26,883 nucleotides of DNA, from positions 1-26,883 of the forward strand of contig CAXKVV010000878.1 of NCBI GenBank assembly GCA_964058805.1, in the 5' to 3' direction. Shown in pieces: positions 9,966 through 20,579 of this stretch. Each line of letters begins with the position of its first letter. Positions within the stretch are counted from its first letter, which is position 1. Under the pieces are notes generated by a model that worked only from the letters and a program-made list of their open reading frames with translations, was not told the origin of the DNA and ran no database searches. The DNA is from Schoenoplectus triqueter. Taxonomy: Eukaryota > Streptophyta > Magnoliopsida > Poales > Cyperaceae. A program made the position numbers and the translations under genes.

Positions 9966-10420
9966 TCGAACAAAACTCGATTCAGGATCAAGACTAAAAT
10001 CATAAAATGAGATTCCATGGAGAAACTATCAAGACCAAAACCACGCGAAGGTAAAGGCGACGGCTAAGGTGTTTGGGCCCATAATACGAACACCACTGGG
10101 TTTGTCCATTTGATACAGAATAAATATAAAAATGGGCAGGGTTTGCAGTTTGTCCCTTAAACTATCTGTACCGCCCCATGATGAAAGTTGCTCATATTGG
10201 TCACCCACGGTGCAAGCCAAGGGATAGATCGAGCAAATTGGTGGCTAGTAATAGTCGCTTCCGAGGGCATGTAAATAAATAACTCTCGTACATATTAATA
10301 GCAAATAATAATAATAACAAAATTTTCCCCCTCAAATAAAAATATATTAAAAAAATATATACTATAAAATAACAAAAATATTTTCTATATTTTTGAATAA
10401 AACATATAAAAATAAAATTT
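9966..10420. other. 3' untranslated segment before the polypurine tract
   Basis: A moderately GC-rich stretch (10000-10270) is followed by an A/T-rich one (10270-10420). Short ORFs exist on the - strand but have no recognisable product. I see no further features. Confidence 0.4.
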
Positions 10421-10430
10421 TCAAAAGGGG
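10421..10430 (+). other. Candidate polypurine tract (PPT)
   Basis: TCAAAAGGGG followed by TTGTCAC gives an AAAAGGGG tract one base before a TG dinucleotide at 10432, the usual layout of PPT and LTR start. The LTR would then begin TGT and end ACA. No equally good purine tract lies closer to 13855; AGGAAGGGAG at 13340-13348 before TGGC is the main alternative. Confidence 0.55.
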
Positions 10431-10691
10431 TTGTCACTTTTGTCCCCGACACCACGAGTGTTATACAAAGCCAGGTTGGGTGCATTTATCCGCAAAAGCA
10501 CCGCACGCCCAAGGAAATGGTTTGTTACAATCCCATAACAAATCGTGGAGGGGTCAGAATAAAGGGTTTACGCTTTTACCTGGCATTTATATGTCAAACA
10601 AAGTGGTTTGCTTAAAGAAGTGACTTTGTTCATGGAGAGCGAACCTACCTGATGAAAGCCTGTCTCGCAGGGATGCGTGATGGATGTTTGA

Positions 10692-11216
10692 GGGTAGGAT
10701 CCCCACCAAACAAATTGAGCGGAGATGAGCGACGGTGAGTTTCCACTTTAGCACGCAAAGGTGCACAAATGAGGGGAGAGCGTGTGGGCTTCCAAAATTA
10801 AATGACAAGTATATATGAAGTCTCCACAAAATGGTGTTGTCAATTGAATCCATAATCCAATTGACACTGGCAAGTTTATCCGTCAGTAATAAAAGGATAA
10901 ACGGGTTTGCTCTGTACCTGGCCTAGGGGTCAATACAGGTAGGTTCGGTATCCGTAAAATACCATCTCCACCAAACAAATTGAGAGGAGACGAGCGACGG
11001 TGAGTTTCCACTTTAGCACGCAAAGGTGCACAAATGAGGGGAGAGTGTGTGAGCTTCCACTTAAAAATGATACATACATGAAGTATCCACAAAATGGTGT
11101 TGTCAATTGAATCCATAATACAATTGACACTGGCAAGTTTATCCGTCAGTAATAAAAGGATAAATGGGTTCACTCTGTACCTGGCCTAGAGGTCAATACA
11201 GGTAGGATTGGTATCC
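10692..11216. repeat. Two tandem copies of a 265-bp unit in the 3' LTR (U3)
   Basis: CACCAAACAAATTGAG at 10704 recurs at 10969. The rest of the unit, including GACGGTGAGTTTCCACTTT, GTTGTCAATTGAATCCAT and the CCTGGCCTAG...GGTCAATACAGG end, is nearly identical between copies. The head of a third unit (GGTAGGATTGGTATCC) ends near 11217. High identity points to a fairly recent duplication. It may act as an enhancer-type U3 repeat, but only its structure is seen. Confidence 0.85.
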
Positions 11217-11487
11217 TTAAATACTATGGTCCCGCCGTGAAGTTGTGTCAAAAGATGCTGATCAGAAGAAATAATGTTCGAACAACGTATACGAACAAGC
11301 AAGCAACAAGCATACAAGCCTACCAGAAGCAAAGAAAGGTGAAAATAGAAATTCATTAAAGATCAGGCAAGGGAAGAATCTCCTAATGAAAATCTGAGGT
11401 ACGTAGCCCCCTAGAAAGGATATCGGGTAAACAAGCCACCAGAAGAAAAACACACGGAAGTATAAACTGAAAGGAAAAGAAGTTAGA

Positions 11488-12410
11488 GTTGAAATCACTT
11501 GAGGCGAAGGTGCTTTGTCGAAGATCCCGACAGACAGAGGCCTCAAGTTGTAACCTCTTCAGCCGAAGGATGCATCGAAAGCGGAATCTGAGATTCCCTG
11601 CGGATGAAGAAGTGAAGCAAGAGTTTCTTTAGATGAAGGCATCTGAGCAAAGACCTTTAAAAAAAAGAAATTAAATCCAAAACCTCTACAAAGAAAAAAT
11701 CAGGGTTGAAACTTCTTGGAGCGAATGTACTCCATTGAAGGTCCCATCAGATGAAGAATTCAAGCCGAAACCTCTTCAAACGAGACTAATCGAAGATTGA
11801 TTCAGTAAGGAGTTGGAGACCTAAGTCCAAAAGCCGGCAGAACGCTTCAAGCTAATGATTTAGAAGGTCGGATAAGACGCACAAAGCTCAGCCCGTCTTC
11901 CGATAATTGCAGGCCCTGACGTGAGTTGGCATAGCGCTTCAGACTCAAAATGTCCTGAGCCCTGTATCTTTTGTCAAAGATAACCTTATTGGAGTAAAGT
12001 AAATCAGAGATTCTTGGCATGAAGAAGTGAAGCTGAAATCTCTTCAGATGAAGAGATCCAAACGGAAAGACCATTCGCAAGAAGATTCAAATCGAAAACC
12101 TCTACAAAATAAAAATAAGTGTCAACTCTGAATGCACCAAAGCAGGCCCTTCAATTCTCAAGGTGTTCACGACCCGCTTTGGTGGGTGGCTCTTTGTTTA
12201 CCCCTGAAAATTCAGGGAATTAAAAAGCAACTTGGGACAAAAGATTCAAAAAATTCAAGGAGTAATTTTAAAAGTCCGAAGAGGCTTAATTCAAGTCCAG
12301 AAGCACCAAGAAAAAAAGAAGAATTCAGTGAAATGCTCAAAAATCAAAATTCTTAAGAAAAGAATTAAATGCCGAAGCTCTACAAATTCAAATCGAAAAC
12401 CTCTTCGAAA
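11488..12410. repeat. Degenerate repeats with a GAAACCTCTTCA-type motif in U3
   Basis: The GTTGAAA...CTT..GGCGAAGGT segment at 11488 recurs with changes at 11705 (offset 217), each followed by an AACCTCTTCA motif. Related AACCTCTACAAA or AACCTCTTCGAAA pieces continue to about 12410. The units are worn and of uneven length. No credible gene is seen. Confidence 0.55.
11826..11945. repeat. Isolated monomer related to the 122-133-bp array
   Basis: The 23 bases at 11921-11943 are identical to 9595-9617 (core GAGTTGGCATAGCGCTTCAG). The preceding bases keep the order of the array unit: GATTTAGAAGGTC, then a TCTTCCGATAAT block. It lies about 1.9 kb away from the main array, probably inside the LTR. 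Confidence 0.7.
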
Positions 12411-13620
12411 TCCAAAATCTCAAAACTCAAATTTTATGGTAAAATCAAATTCTCCATAAAATTCTGAGAATTTTCATATATTACTTGATATTTTTGGAGT
12501 TACAGAAGTCAAAGAAATTCCAAATTATCGATTAATATAATGAAAAATTAATTAATCAAGCGTTAAAAATTATTTGATGCTTGACCAAGGGGCAAAATGG
12601 TAAATAAAAATTACCATAAATTTTGTTATATTTCAAGGAATTTTTGAGCAAATTTTGGTGCAATTTGGACAAAGAGATCTTTGAGAAACAATTTAAAAGC
12701 GAAGAAGAAATAAGAAAATCAGCAAATGGAGGGCTCCAATTAAAAATCAAAATGGAGAGGGACTAAATCCGAAAATTCCCATGATGCTACAGTACCCGAG
12801 CTACAGTACCGAGAGTCTCCACTGTTTCAAAACCGAAAATGGAGCATATGGTCCCGTGCGACGAAAACCCACATATTATATACCGTTGGAAAGAGCACGG
12901 AGAGGAGAACACAATGAGATAAAGAACTTGCAAAATGGTTGAGCGGTTTGGGAGAAAACTGAAGGGAAAGTTTCCGATCCAAAAATGAAATTGAGCAATC
13001 CGAGTCATAATTGATCAAATTGACACTTCAAACACCTTCTCCATGGTCACAAGAGATTGTTTGAGGGCTTGGTTGAATTTCATAAGCTTTAAATTGGTGA
13101 GACCACGAACTCGCAAATCGGGTCAAAAAACCGAGTTGGTCAAACTCTATACCAGAGCATTCTATTAATTGAATAAACATTATAGATCAATTCCTGGGAT
13201 CAATTAGATGCTAATCAAGCTTTGAAACATAAGAAATGGTGAAGAAATGAAGGAGAACGGCTATGAGGCTTGAAATCGGGTTTGAAGGCAAAAACGGGTC
13301 TCGGGTGCGTAATTGTGATCCGGCAAGGTCTAAAATGCAGGAAGGGAGTGGCAAGAACGTGTTTGAACCTCTACAACCTTCTAGAAGTCCCTAGAATCAT
13401 CTGGTGACCAAGTGGTGGTTAGAGAGGGCAAATTTGTAAATTTTCAGCAAACATAACAAACTCCACTTGTGCCCCACTTGCCCTCTCAGCTGTTAGAGCA
13501 CATTTAAAACACTTAGAACTGGTCTAATACACCACAAAACGTTCAGAAGAGTATGAGAAGATGAATGAAGGGAGTTGGTGCATAAATTGGTCAAAGAAAA
13601 GTCAAACCGATCTCATACAC
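12411..13620. other. Noncoding 3' LTR sequence without clear features
   Basis: Mixed AT-rich sequence with two CTACAGTACC copies at 12786-12810. ORFs here are short and have no recognisable product. I see no gene or mobile-element boundary other than the weak alternative LTR start at 13349. Confidence 0.4.
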
Positions 13621-13641
13621 CCATCTACCATCCCTTAGGCC

Positions 13642-13649
13642 TATTTAAA
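13642..13649 (+). promoter_or_regulatory. Core promoter (TATTTAAA) of the LTR
   Basis: TATTTAAA is followed by a CCCCTCTCCTCCTTC pyrimidine-rich stretch and then CAAACACAAGAGACACAACC, a layout typical of plant TATA promoters and transcription starts. A start near 13675 with the AATAAA at 13908 gives an R region of about 250 bases. The 5' LTR copy of this box would lie left of the window. Confidence 0.5.
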
Positions 13650-13854
13650 CCCCTCTCCTCCTTCAAACACAAGAGACACAACCCATCCCAAGCTGAATGC
13701 TAATCCAAAACGCTGCCAAAACCGATTGAAGCTCAAATTAGATACAAAATAAGATCCAATCTTTGAGTTGAGATCAAAATCAAGCCCAAAGATACAAGAT
13801 TCAATCAAATCCTCTTCTACTCAAGATACAAATTAGATCTAGGTAGCCATATAT

Positions 13855-16800
13855 CATGTAAATATAGATATCAAGAGTGTATTAGAGCTTGTAATTTTGA
13901 TTCGTGCAATAAAGATGAAAATTTTCACGGGCAATATCGATTTTTCTTCTTTTCTTGATGTTCTTATGTTGCAATTCGATTTTTTTATTTTCTTTCTTTT
14001 CTTTTAGCTCAAATCTGCATACAAACATCATTGAATGTTAGATTGAAGCTAAATGATGCATTTAAATCATTTAAGATCAATGAATCCCTTATAAATGCAA
14101 AATCAGCCCTAAAATGGTTGAAAATGTAATAAAAAAGAAAAACGGGATGAGATCTACTCCAAATCTTATAAAACTTTCAGATCTAGTAGAAATAAGTCAT
14201 ATGAATCTAAAGAAACTGATTTTGTATTTTTTTGATTTTTCTATAAAAAGTTATAGCCTTTTTAATTCTAAAAAACAGCAAGTTCTGGTAACATCAATTC
14301 ATCTTTTACTTTTTTTTTTATTTTTTTTTGTTTTTTTTTATTTTCTTTCTTTTCTTTTGGCTCAAATCTGCATACAAACATCATTGAATGTTAGATTAAA
14401 GCTAAATGATACATTTAAACTGTTTAAGATCAATGAATCCATTATAAACGCAAAATCAGCCCTAAAATGGCTGAAAATGCAATAAAAAGAAAAATAGGAT
14501 GAGATCTGCTCCAAATCTTATAAAACTTTCAGATATTGTAGAAATAAGTCATATGAATCTATAGAAACTGATTTTATATTTTTTTGATTTTTCTGTAAAA
14601 AGTTATAGCCTTTTTAGATCTAAAAATCAGCAAATACTGGTACAGCATTTTCCTCTTTTGCCCCTGATCTGATTCGAAAATAAAAAATCATATCTCTGCT
14701 ACTCCAATTTAATTGAAATTTTGTGAGCATCTAAATCTAGTTATAATGCATCTCTCTGTAATTTTTCATAATTTTTGGAGCTTCGTACAATTTTATATGC
14801 ATTTATGAATCTTCAGCTAGTATATTATAATAATCTTGTTCATAATAAAATAAAAATAACTCTATAAACTCTTGTGCCGGCTGAGTTCAGTCGTGAGCCC
14901 ATGGTTTTAAAGAGTTATAAGGCATGTGCCGGCTGCATTCAGTCGTGAGCCCTTGTCTTTATCTAAAATACAAAAATTATTTTTTATAATAAACAAAACT
15001 CTTCTAAATCTCGTGCCGGCTAATACAAAGTCGTGAGCCCTTGATTTTGAAGATTTATAAGGCTTGTGCCGGCTAATACAAAGCCGTGAGCCCTTGACAT
15101 CAATAGAAATCAATAACTAAAAGAGTTTAAATTCAAAAGTTAAACTATTTTCTAAAACTAAAAATATATTTTCAGTTTTTTTTCTAAATTTTATTTGAAA
15201 CTTCTTTGTTAAATAGCCTTAAAGTGCATTAAAACGATTTCAAATAAGAAAGTTTTCAACATAACAATTGTTCATCATAACCTTATTGATAGTATAATAA
15301 TCTGGTTTGAAAGGTTTCTTAAGCATATTTTTCAAAAATATCAAAAATACCCTCAGCTGTCCAGTTCAGTCCTTTATCAGAAAAGAATTAAAAAACTGTA
15401 CCGATCCGTGAATTTAACATATATATATTATTTTATATTCATAAAATATATATCAAGAAGAGCTTGTATAAAAATTTTCATGCAAAAATACGCTTTAAAT
15501 ACCTTTCAAATAAGCAAAACAATCCTGACAGCTCATTATTTTCAGAACCGTCCTCTTTTGATATTTTACTCAAAACAGTACTTTTTAAAGCTCAAAATGA
15601 AAAGTGTTCAACATGAAAGTTGTTCGTAACATCCCATTTCATATTTATGTTAAATAAAATCAGTATGTTATTAACGTATTTTACTTTAAAACAAATAATA
15701 AACAGTATTATCAGCTGAAGTCTTCGTAAGTTTTCACATTTGTCCATTTCTAATATTCCTTCCGAAATAATATTTTAAAGGATTCAAATTAAAAAATATT
15801 AAAAATAAAAGTTTTTCATAACATTGTCATTAATATTTTTATCAAATAAAATTAGTATCTTACTAATATATTTTTCTCAAAAAGTCTAAAAAGATCACTA
15901 CATGATTATGTTTTCTTTACCGATAAAAATCAGAAAAATATTATGGTCCATTCTAAAAAAATATTTTAAAATCATAAATATTTTGATAATAAGTATAAAT
16001 AAAAATATAATAAAATTTCTTTATAAATAGATCTTAAGAAAATAAATTAAAAATAGTTTCATAATAAATCATTTTAATTAAAGAATAATCATTTCAAGAT
16101 AAAATATAATAATTAGAATAAAAATCATAATAAAATAAAATAAAAATAATGCATTCATTGAAAATATATAATAAAAAGAAATAACATAAAAAAAAATAAT
16201 AATATAAAAAATTTCTTAATATAAATAAATATAATTTTTATTCCTTAAATCAAATTCTAAATTAAATAATTCTAAATAAAAATATATAAAAATACAAAAA
16301 TAAACAAAATTAAATATATAATGAATAAAAAAATAAAATAGATATAACTCTTATTCAAAATCAAATAAAAATTAAATAAAAATGAATTAAATAAATAAAT
16401 ACATAAATAAAAAGTAAAAGACTTTATGATTTTTATTTTTACCAATTAAAAATAAATTCAATTTTAAAACTAAATCAACATTCACCTAAAATAAAGATCA
16501 AAATAAAAAAATAAAAAGTAACTCTCAATTTCAAAATTAAATAAATTTAAATATCAATAAATAAATAAAAATATTAGTAAAAATAATAATAAAAAACTAA
16601 AAGACTTTTTTTTCTTCTTATCAAATAAAAAAAATTCAATTTTAGAATTAAACCAACCTTAATCTAAAATAAAAATAAATCTCAATATTCAAGACTAAAT
16701 AAATTTAAATAAGATAAGTTCAAATAATAAATAAATAAATAAATAAATAAATCATTTTATCAATAAAAAATAAAAAGTCAATTCATAAGGTGTAAACTAC

Positions 16801-17107
16801 CTTGAAAACTCCATATATTTCATGCCCTTACTCACAGTGACCGCTTAAAATTGCTTAACTATTTTGTTTATTTTCTCTTTCTTAATCAGAGGTTCCTCGG
16901 GTTCAAAGCCCAGGGTAATTAACAATGGGGGCTTGCGCCCATTGGAATCTTAAAGACCCCACAATCTTTAAAACCTTTAAATGTGCATTCCAAATTCATA
17001 TAAATATATCCTAATGCACACTTAGAGGGATCTCCGTGTCCTTCTTCCGCAATTCATCGTCCAGTTCCTTTTTCAGGGCGGTGAGAGGCGCGAAAAAGGG
17101 TCGCACA
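13855..17107 (+). repeat. Part of the 3' LTR aligned to the 5' LTR
   Basis: This is the segment whose identity with 1-3250 can be checked within the window. It repeats all substructure of the 5' LTR: the 351-bp duplication (about 13981-14645), the four GCCGGCT motifs (about 14871-15093), the AT-rich block and the hairpin. ORFs at 14114, 14907 and 15408 are copies of the same noncoding frames found at 260, 1051 and 1552. Confidence 0.95.
13908..13913 (+). terminator. AATAAA poly(A) signal candidate in the 3' LTR
   Basis: AATAAA lies about 260 bases after the TATTTAAA box and would define the R/U5 boundary a few tens of bases downstream. This is a motif-level inference. Confidence 0.45.
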
Positions 17108-17420
17108 GTATTATACTCTAATTGTTGTAATAGATGATCTCGAAACTTTTTTTAGTGTTTTTCAGATAACAACCGTTGTAACTATTATCATAATCATTAC
17201 ATAGAATAAATCAAAATATATTCAAAACTTGTCCAAAATTCACCAGAGTATAAACTAGTCAATAATTGTTGCAACTATTATCATAACCGTTGCAACTGTT
17301 ATAGTTATGTTGTAACTAATAGTTGAAATATCTTCAGCTTTCCATAACTGTTGTAATGATTATAGGTTCTATTATAACTATTATACAATCATTGCAACGG
17401 ATATGACCAATTTATTGCCT
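17108..17420. repeat. Degenerate short repeats around GTTGYAACTATTATCAT
   Basis: Variants of GTTGTAACTATTATCATAA recur around 17174, 17268, 17289, 17312 and 17347, with partial copies between. Spacing is irregular. This is the host-side DNA directly adjoining the 3' LTR, and it may be the remnant of an older repeat. Confidence 0.5.
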
Positions 17421-17857
17421 GTTTTGCTAGCCAACTATAAAAGATAATATTTTTCTCTTTAGTTCATGATTTTTCATAATCATACCTTTAATAAACTCTA
17501 GTCATAAACTAATATAAAAGTCTAGACTCTTGTCTAGTTGGTTTTGATCTCAAGAATACCTTGCAATACCTTTATAGAGTGAGATTACGAGATTATCAAA
17601 AGTTTATTTGTCAGTTTTTTCTTATTTCTCCTTTGTGAGTTTTCAGAGGTGTTGTTCTCACTATTTTTTTGGTCAATGTCTGCCCATTTATTTGGTGTAA
17701 AAGATCGAAGGTTTATAGTTATAAGAATAATTATAATTTTTAGTGACTTGACATAATCGATGTTGGTGATTACGAATCTCGGAGGCGTATACTGTAGGGA
17801 TTCGGAATGCCCAAATCTCATTAATACTCAAGCTGCGGAAAGACCGTAGAACAAAAA
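17421..17857. other. AT-rich intergenic DNA, nothing recognised
   Basis: A short - strand frame (17585-17821) has no recognisable product. I see no regulatory or RNA feature. Confidence 0.4.
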
Positions 17858-18045
17858 TTTTACTTCTACTTAAGTTAGGGATTAAAGTATGTCGGATAAT
17901 AACCGAGAGTTACAGACATTTAATCCTTTACAAAAGACGGTAAAATATTATTTTACTTCTAACTTAAGCTTAGGGTTAAAGTGATGTGTCGGATGATTAC
18001 CAAGAGATACACACATCTTTAAACCTTTATTGATCTACTCCATGA
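17858..18045. repeat. 94-bp direct duplication
   Basis: TTTACTTCT at 17858 recurs at 17952. The following blocks, CTTAAGTTAGGGATTAAAG and TGTCGGATAATAACC-GAGAGTTACA, recur with substitutions and small indels. The copies are clearly diverged. Confidence 0.65.
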
Positions 18046-18109
18046 TTGATTTCTAAAATATTAATCTACTTAACAATTAAATAAATTAATATAAGATGTT
18101 ATATCTCGC

Positions 18110-18470
18110 TTCCAAATTTCAATTGGAATGAAAATCGGCTTGTCTCGGAGCACCAAACGTCTGATGCCTCTGTAGGTTATCCACCAGGACTGACCGGAGA
18201 GCGGCTTATTTCTTTTGCCAGAAATACCGTAAACCGCGGTTTTTCGCAAAAACACTATTCACCCGAGAAAAGACGAAATAGTACTATTCACGACTCGCAG
18301 TAATTCTGTTTCACAAATGTGCAGAAATACCGTAACTTTCGTAAAAACACTATTCACCGATCCCGTGAATTCTGAAACAACTGTATACCGAGAGAGAGAA
18401 AGTAGAACTGATTTGGTGGAACTTTTTCTCTCACCCTACCCCTCTATTTATAGAAAAAATGGAATTGACA
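18110..18470 (-). promoter_or_regulatory. Promoter-like block with TATA box, probably from a retroelement
   Basis: On the - strand TATAAATA lies at 18452-18445 and is followed by GAGGGGTAGGG, a strong plant TATA context. Downstream are repeats: GAAATACCGTAA (+ strand reading) at 18221 and 18324, 103 bases apart, and CACTATTCAC-like motifs near 18251, 18275 and 18348. Locally it is more GC-rich than its surroundings. It has the same orientation as the RNase H remnant at 20149-20560, so it may be the intergenic promoter region of that element or an LTR fragment. No primer binding site was found. Confidence 0.45.
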
Positions 18471-19300
18471 AATTACCAAAATGCCCTCGTGAACTATTTA
18501 CTTGTGTTTAATTCTTTTGTCTCATAGCTATCAGATCAGTTTCAAAGTAGGTATGTGTCATCCTTGCAAATTTAATCTTTTCTTGATCCTGAGTAAATCA
18601 TCAAATATAATTACTCTTGTAATTATACTGCTAGCAGATAATCTTACTCTATCAAGGGGCCCAGTGATGCTATAACTCGTATAGAAATACGAGGGACAAT
18701 AGTACTTTTGGCAAACCATCTCTTCCTCCGCATAAGTTATGTATACCGAAAAGCTACCTTTATAGCCACCTTTTACGGATAACGTTTGGTAGAAATCACA
18801 CACATACATATCTTATGTAGGAAAGATGAATACCTCATACTTTAGAATTTAATACTGAACGAAAACATTAATGACACGAACACAATTCCATTTAATGTTT
18901 CATTCGGGGTCTATCAAATACGATGTTCCGTGAACATCTATCTATGTGATTAAAATGACAACTCTTTGTCTATGGTCTGTAAAACTTGACCATCATTTAA
19001 TCCACATACTAACCTGATAACGGTTAATTAGTGTTCCTGCTAATTACCTTGGTTAGTGACTTTTAAGAGTATATTCTATATTATGAAGTTTCACAATTTC
19101 AGTCATGAACTCGGAATGATTCATAAATTCAATAATACTCAAGAAAATAAAATATCGTTTAAATATCCATTTCATGAACAAAGCTTTATATAACAAATTT
19201 ATCGTATTATTGACTTCAAGATTATTACAAACTAACATATACTCGTTATAGCCGAACTCTATTACATCCCGTGTTATCTCTTACTCTATATTATTTTATT
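18471..19300. other. AT-rich intergenic DNA, nothing recognised
   Basis: Short frames on both strands (for example 18558-18809 and 19053-19238) have no recognisable motifs. It may be further remnant of the neighbouring retroelement. Confidence 0.35.
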
Positions 19301-20148
19301 TTTGGGTATTGAATTATAAAATTAGCTCAAAATTCTTTAATTGTGAATTATGAGCGTCATTTGGGACAACATATAGTTTTTCAGATATCTAACATTTCAT
19401 CTCATCTTTGAGGATTATGCACCGAAATATTTAATCTTTTTTTTTTCTTTTTCTCCTAAGTCCTATAGTTTAATAGATACTTCTGGTTCCATGCTTGTCT
19501 AGGATAATTTTCATAGCTATCTTTGAAGTCCGCAAAGTCTTAGAAACTCTATATAAGGACCTTTTGTAACATTATTAGTATAATTAAAACCTGATTTTAT
19601 AGTCTTCCGTGTATTTTTTTTTTAACTTTTCCTAGAGATTCTGTAATCTATCGCCCATAAGACGATATTTACTATTTTATTTATTTATCTCTTATATCCC
19701 TTAGTTTTTCTATTAATTTTTGGGTATCTATCGTGGGTTTTTGTTTAGCTAATCTTTCTAAGATACTATTATTTTATTATCTAATGCCGTCCTGATTTTC
19801 TCTTAATTCCATGATGCATATATTCCTGATGTATTATCATTAAATACTACATAACATATATTCTTTTTATGCCTACTGTCCACTAAACGATATGTTAATA
19901 CATTTAATGTACTTAAAAAATAAGGTTTCTTTTTAGAGCCATTTTTCTTGTCTAAAAAATATTGCATACAAATTATCTAAAATATATTTATCTTTATTAT
20001 CTACACTTCATTCTTCTTTGGGCTTGAACTGCATATTTGTGCACTTATAATCGTTTAACTGTATATTTCTTAAAAAAATATGGCAGGTAAACCATACCTA
20101 TTTCTTTCTGGTCTTCCTCTTGGATTCATCTGTAAAATTATATCAATT
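19301..20148 (-). other. Probable 3' continuation of the pararetrovirus-like remnant
   Basis: The AT-rich sequence directly downstream of the RNase H remnant (on the - strand) has many stops in all frames and no recognisable domain. It connects the remnant to the promoter-like block at 18110-18470 in the same orientation. The assignment rests on position only. Confidence 0.3.
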
Positions 20149-20560
20149 AGTAATTTTTAGATAAATAATCTGCTAAATTATTATTATTATTATTTTTTAT
20201 ATGTTTTATCGTTACTCTATGTCCATAATTAACTAATATGTTTTGAAGTTCTACCCATCTTCTAATATATGATCCTTTCTTATTTCTTTTATTATAGCTT
20301 CAATCTGTTCTTAATGTAAATGGTTTATTTCTTAAGAAAAGCTCAAATGATTCTTTTTTTAATATCGCTTTTATTTCTAATTGTAGAGGTGTTGCTGTAA
20401 TGCTGAATTCAAAATTTTCACTACTATATTTACATACTTATTATGTACTTCTTTTCTTCTAAAAACTAATTATGTTTCTTTAATAGTATCAGTCTTCATT
20501 CTAAATTACTAGCGTTTGTTTCTACTATAAGATAGTATTTTCTTAATGAAATTGCTAATT
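20149..20560 (-). pseudogene. Decayed RNase H domain of an endogenous pararetrovirus-like element
   Basis: On the - strand the start of the domain is seen near 20515-20500, where a TNAS stands at the usual TDAS position. It is followed by a TGA where the family usually has Trp. After a broken stretch with stops and a frame change near 20440-20420, one frame is open with PLQLEIKAIL (about 20395-20365) and RTD (about 20304-20296). It then shows a TGA, RRWVELQN (about 20263-20240) and LADYLSK (about 20177-20157) before a stop at about 20149. The spacing of Asp, Glu, Asp and the LADYLS end match the RNase H of Caulimoviridae better than that of most LTR retrotransposons. It is an old, inactive copy with several breaks. 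The exact group is not settled. Confidence 0.6.
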
Positions 20561-20579
20561 ATGGTAAATTTTTATTAAT

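Larger units (their letters stand above)
1..17107 (+). mobile_element. Giant non-autonomous Ty3/gypsy-type LTR retrotransposon, 5' end outside the window
   Basis: The element is defined by near-identical direct repeats at 1-3250 and 13855-17107, by a primer binding site directly after the first repeat and by a polypurine tract before the second. Between them lies a decayed gag-protease region in the + direction, then two tandem-repeat arrays. Gag and protease resemble the large Tat/Ogre-like plant Ty3/gypsy elements, and variable tandem arrays 3' of the coding region are known in that group. No reverse transcriptase, RNase H or integrase motif was found. The visible part is 17.1 kb. If the LTR starts at 10432, about 3.4 kb of the 5' LTR lies left of the window and the whole element is about 20.5 kb. 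The first five bases after the 3' LTR, GTATT, are the candidate target-site duplication; the matching copy is outside the window. The lineage call is an inference because RT is missing. Confidence 0.9.
10432..17107 (+). repeat. 3' LTR (about 6.7 kb if the start at 10432 is right)
   Basis: The right end at 17107 (CGCACA) is fixed by identity with the 5' LTR up to 3250. The part 13855-17107 is proven LTR because it matches 1-3250. The part 10432-13854 is inferred, from the polypurine tract, the TG...CA ends and the lack of coding sequence. In this model U3 is about 10432-13670, R about 13670-13930 and U5 about 13930-17107. Confidence 0.7.

Noticed and set aside
10029..10853. Short ORFs at 10029-10220, 10201-10485, 10393-10623 and 10587-10853
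   Set aside because: They overlap on opposite strands, have no recognisable domain and lie in the element's noncoding 3' part and duplicated U3.
13349..17107. 3' LTR starting at 13349 after AGGAAGGGAG
   Set aside because: The purine tract is weaker than AAAAGGGG at 10423, the ends match less well, and the promoter at 13642 would leave almost no U3; kept only as an alternative.
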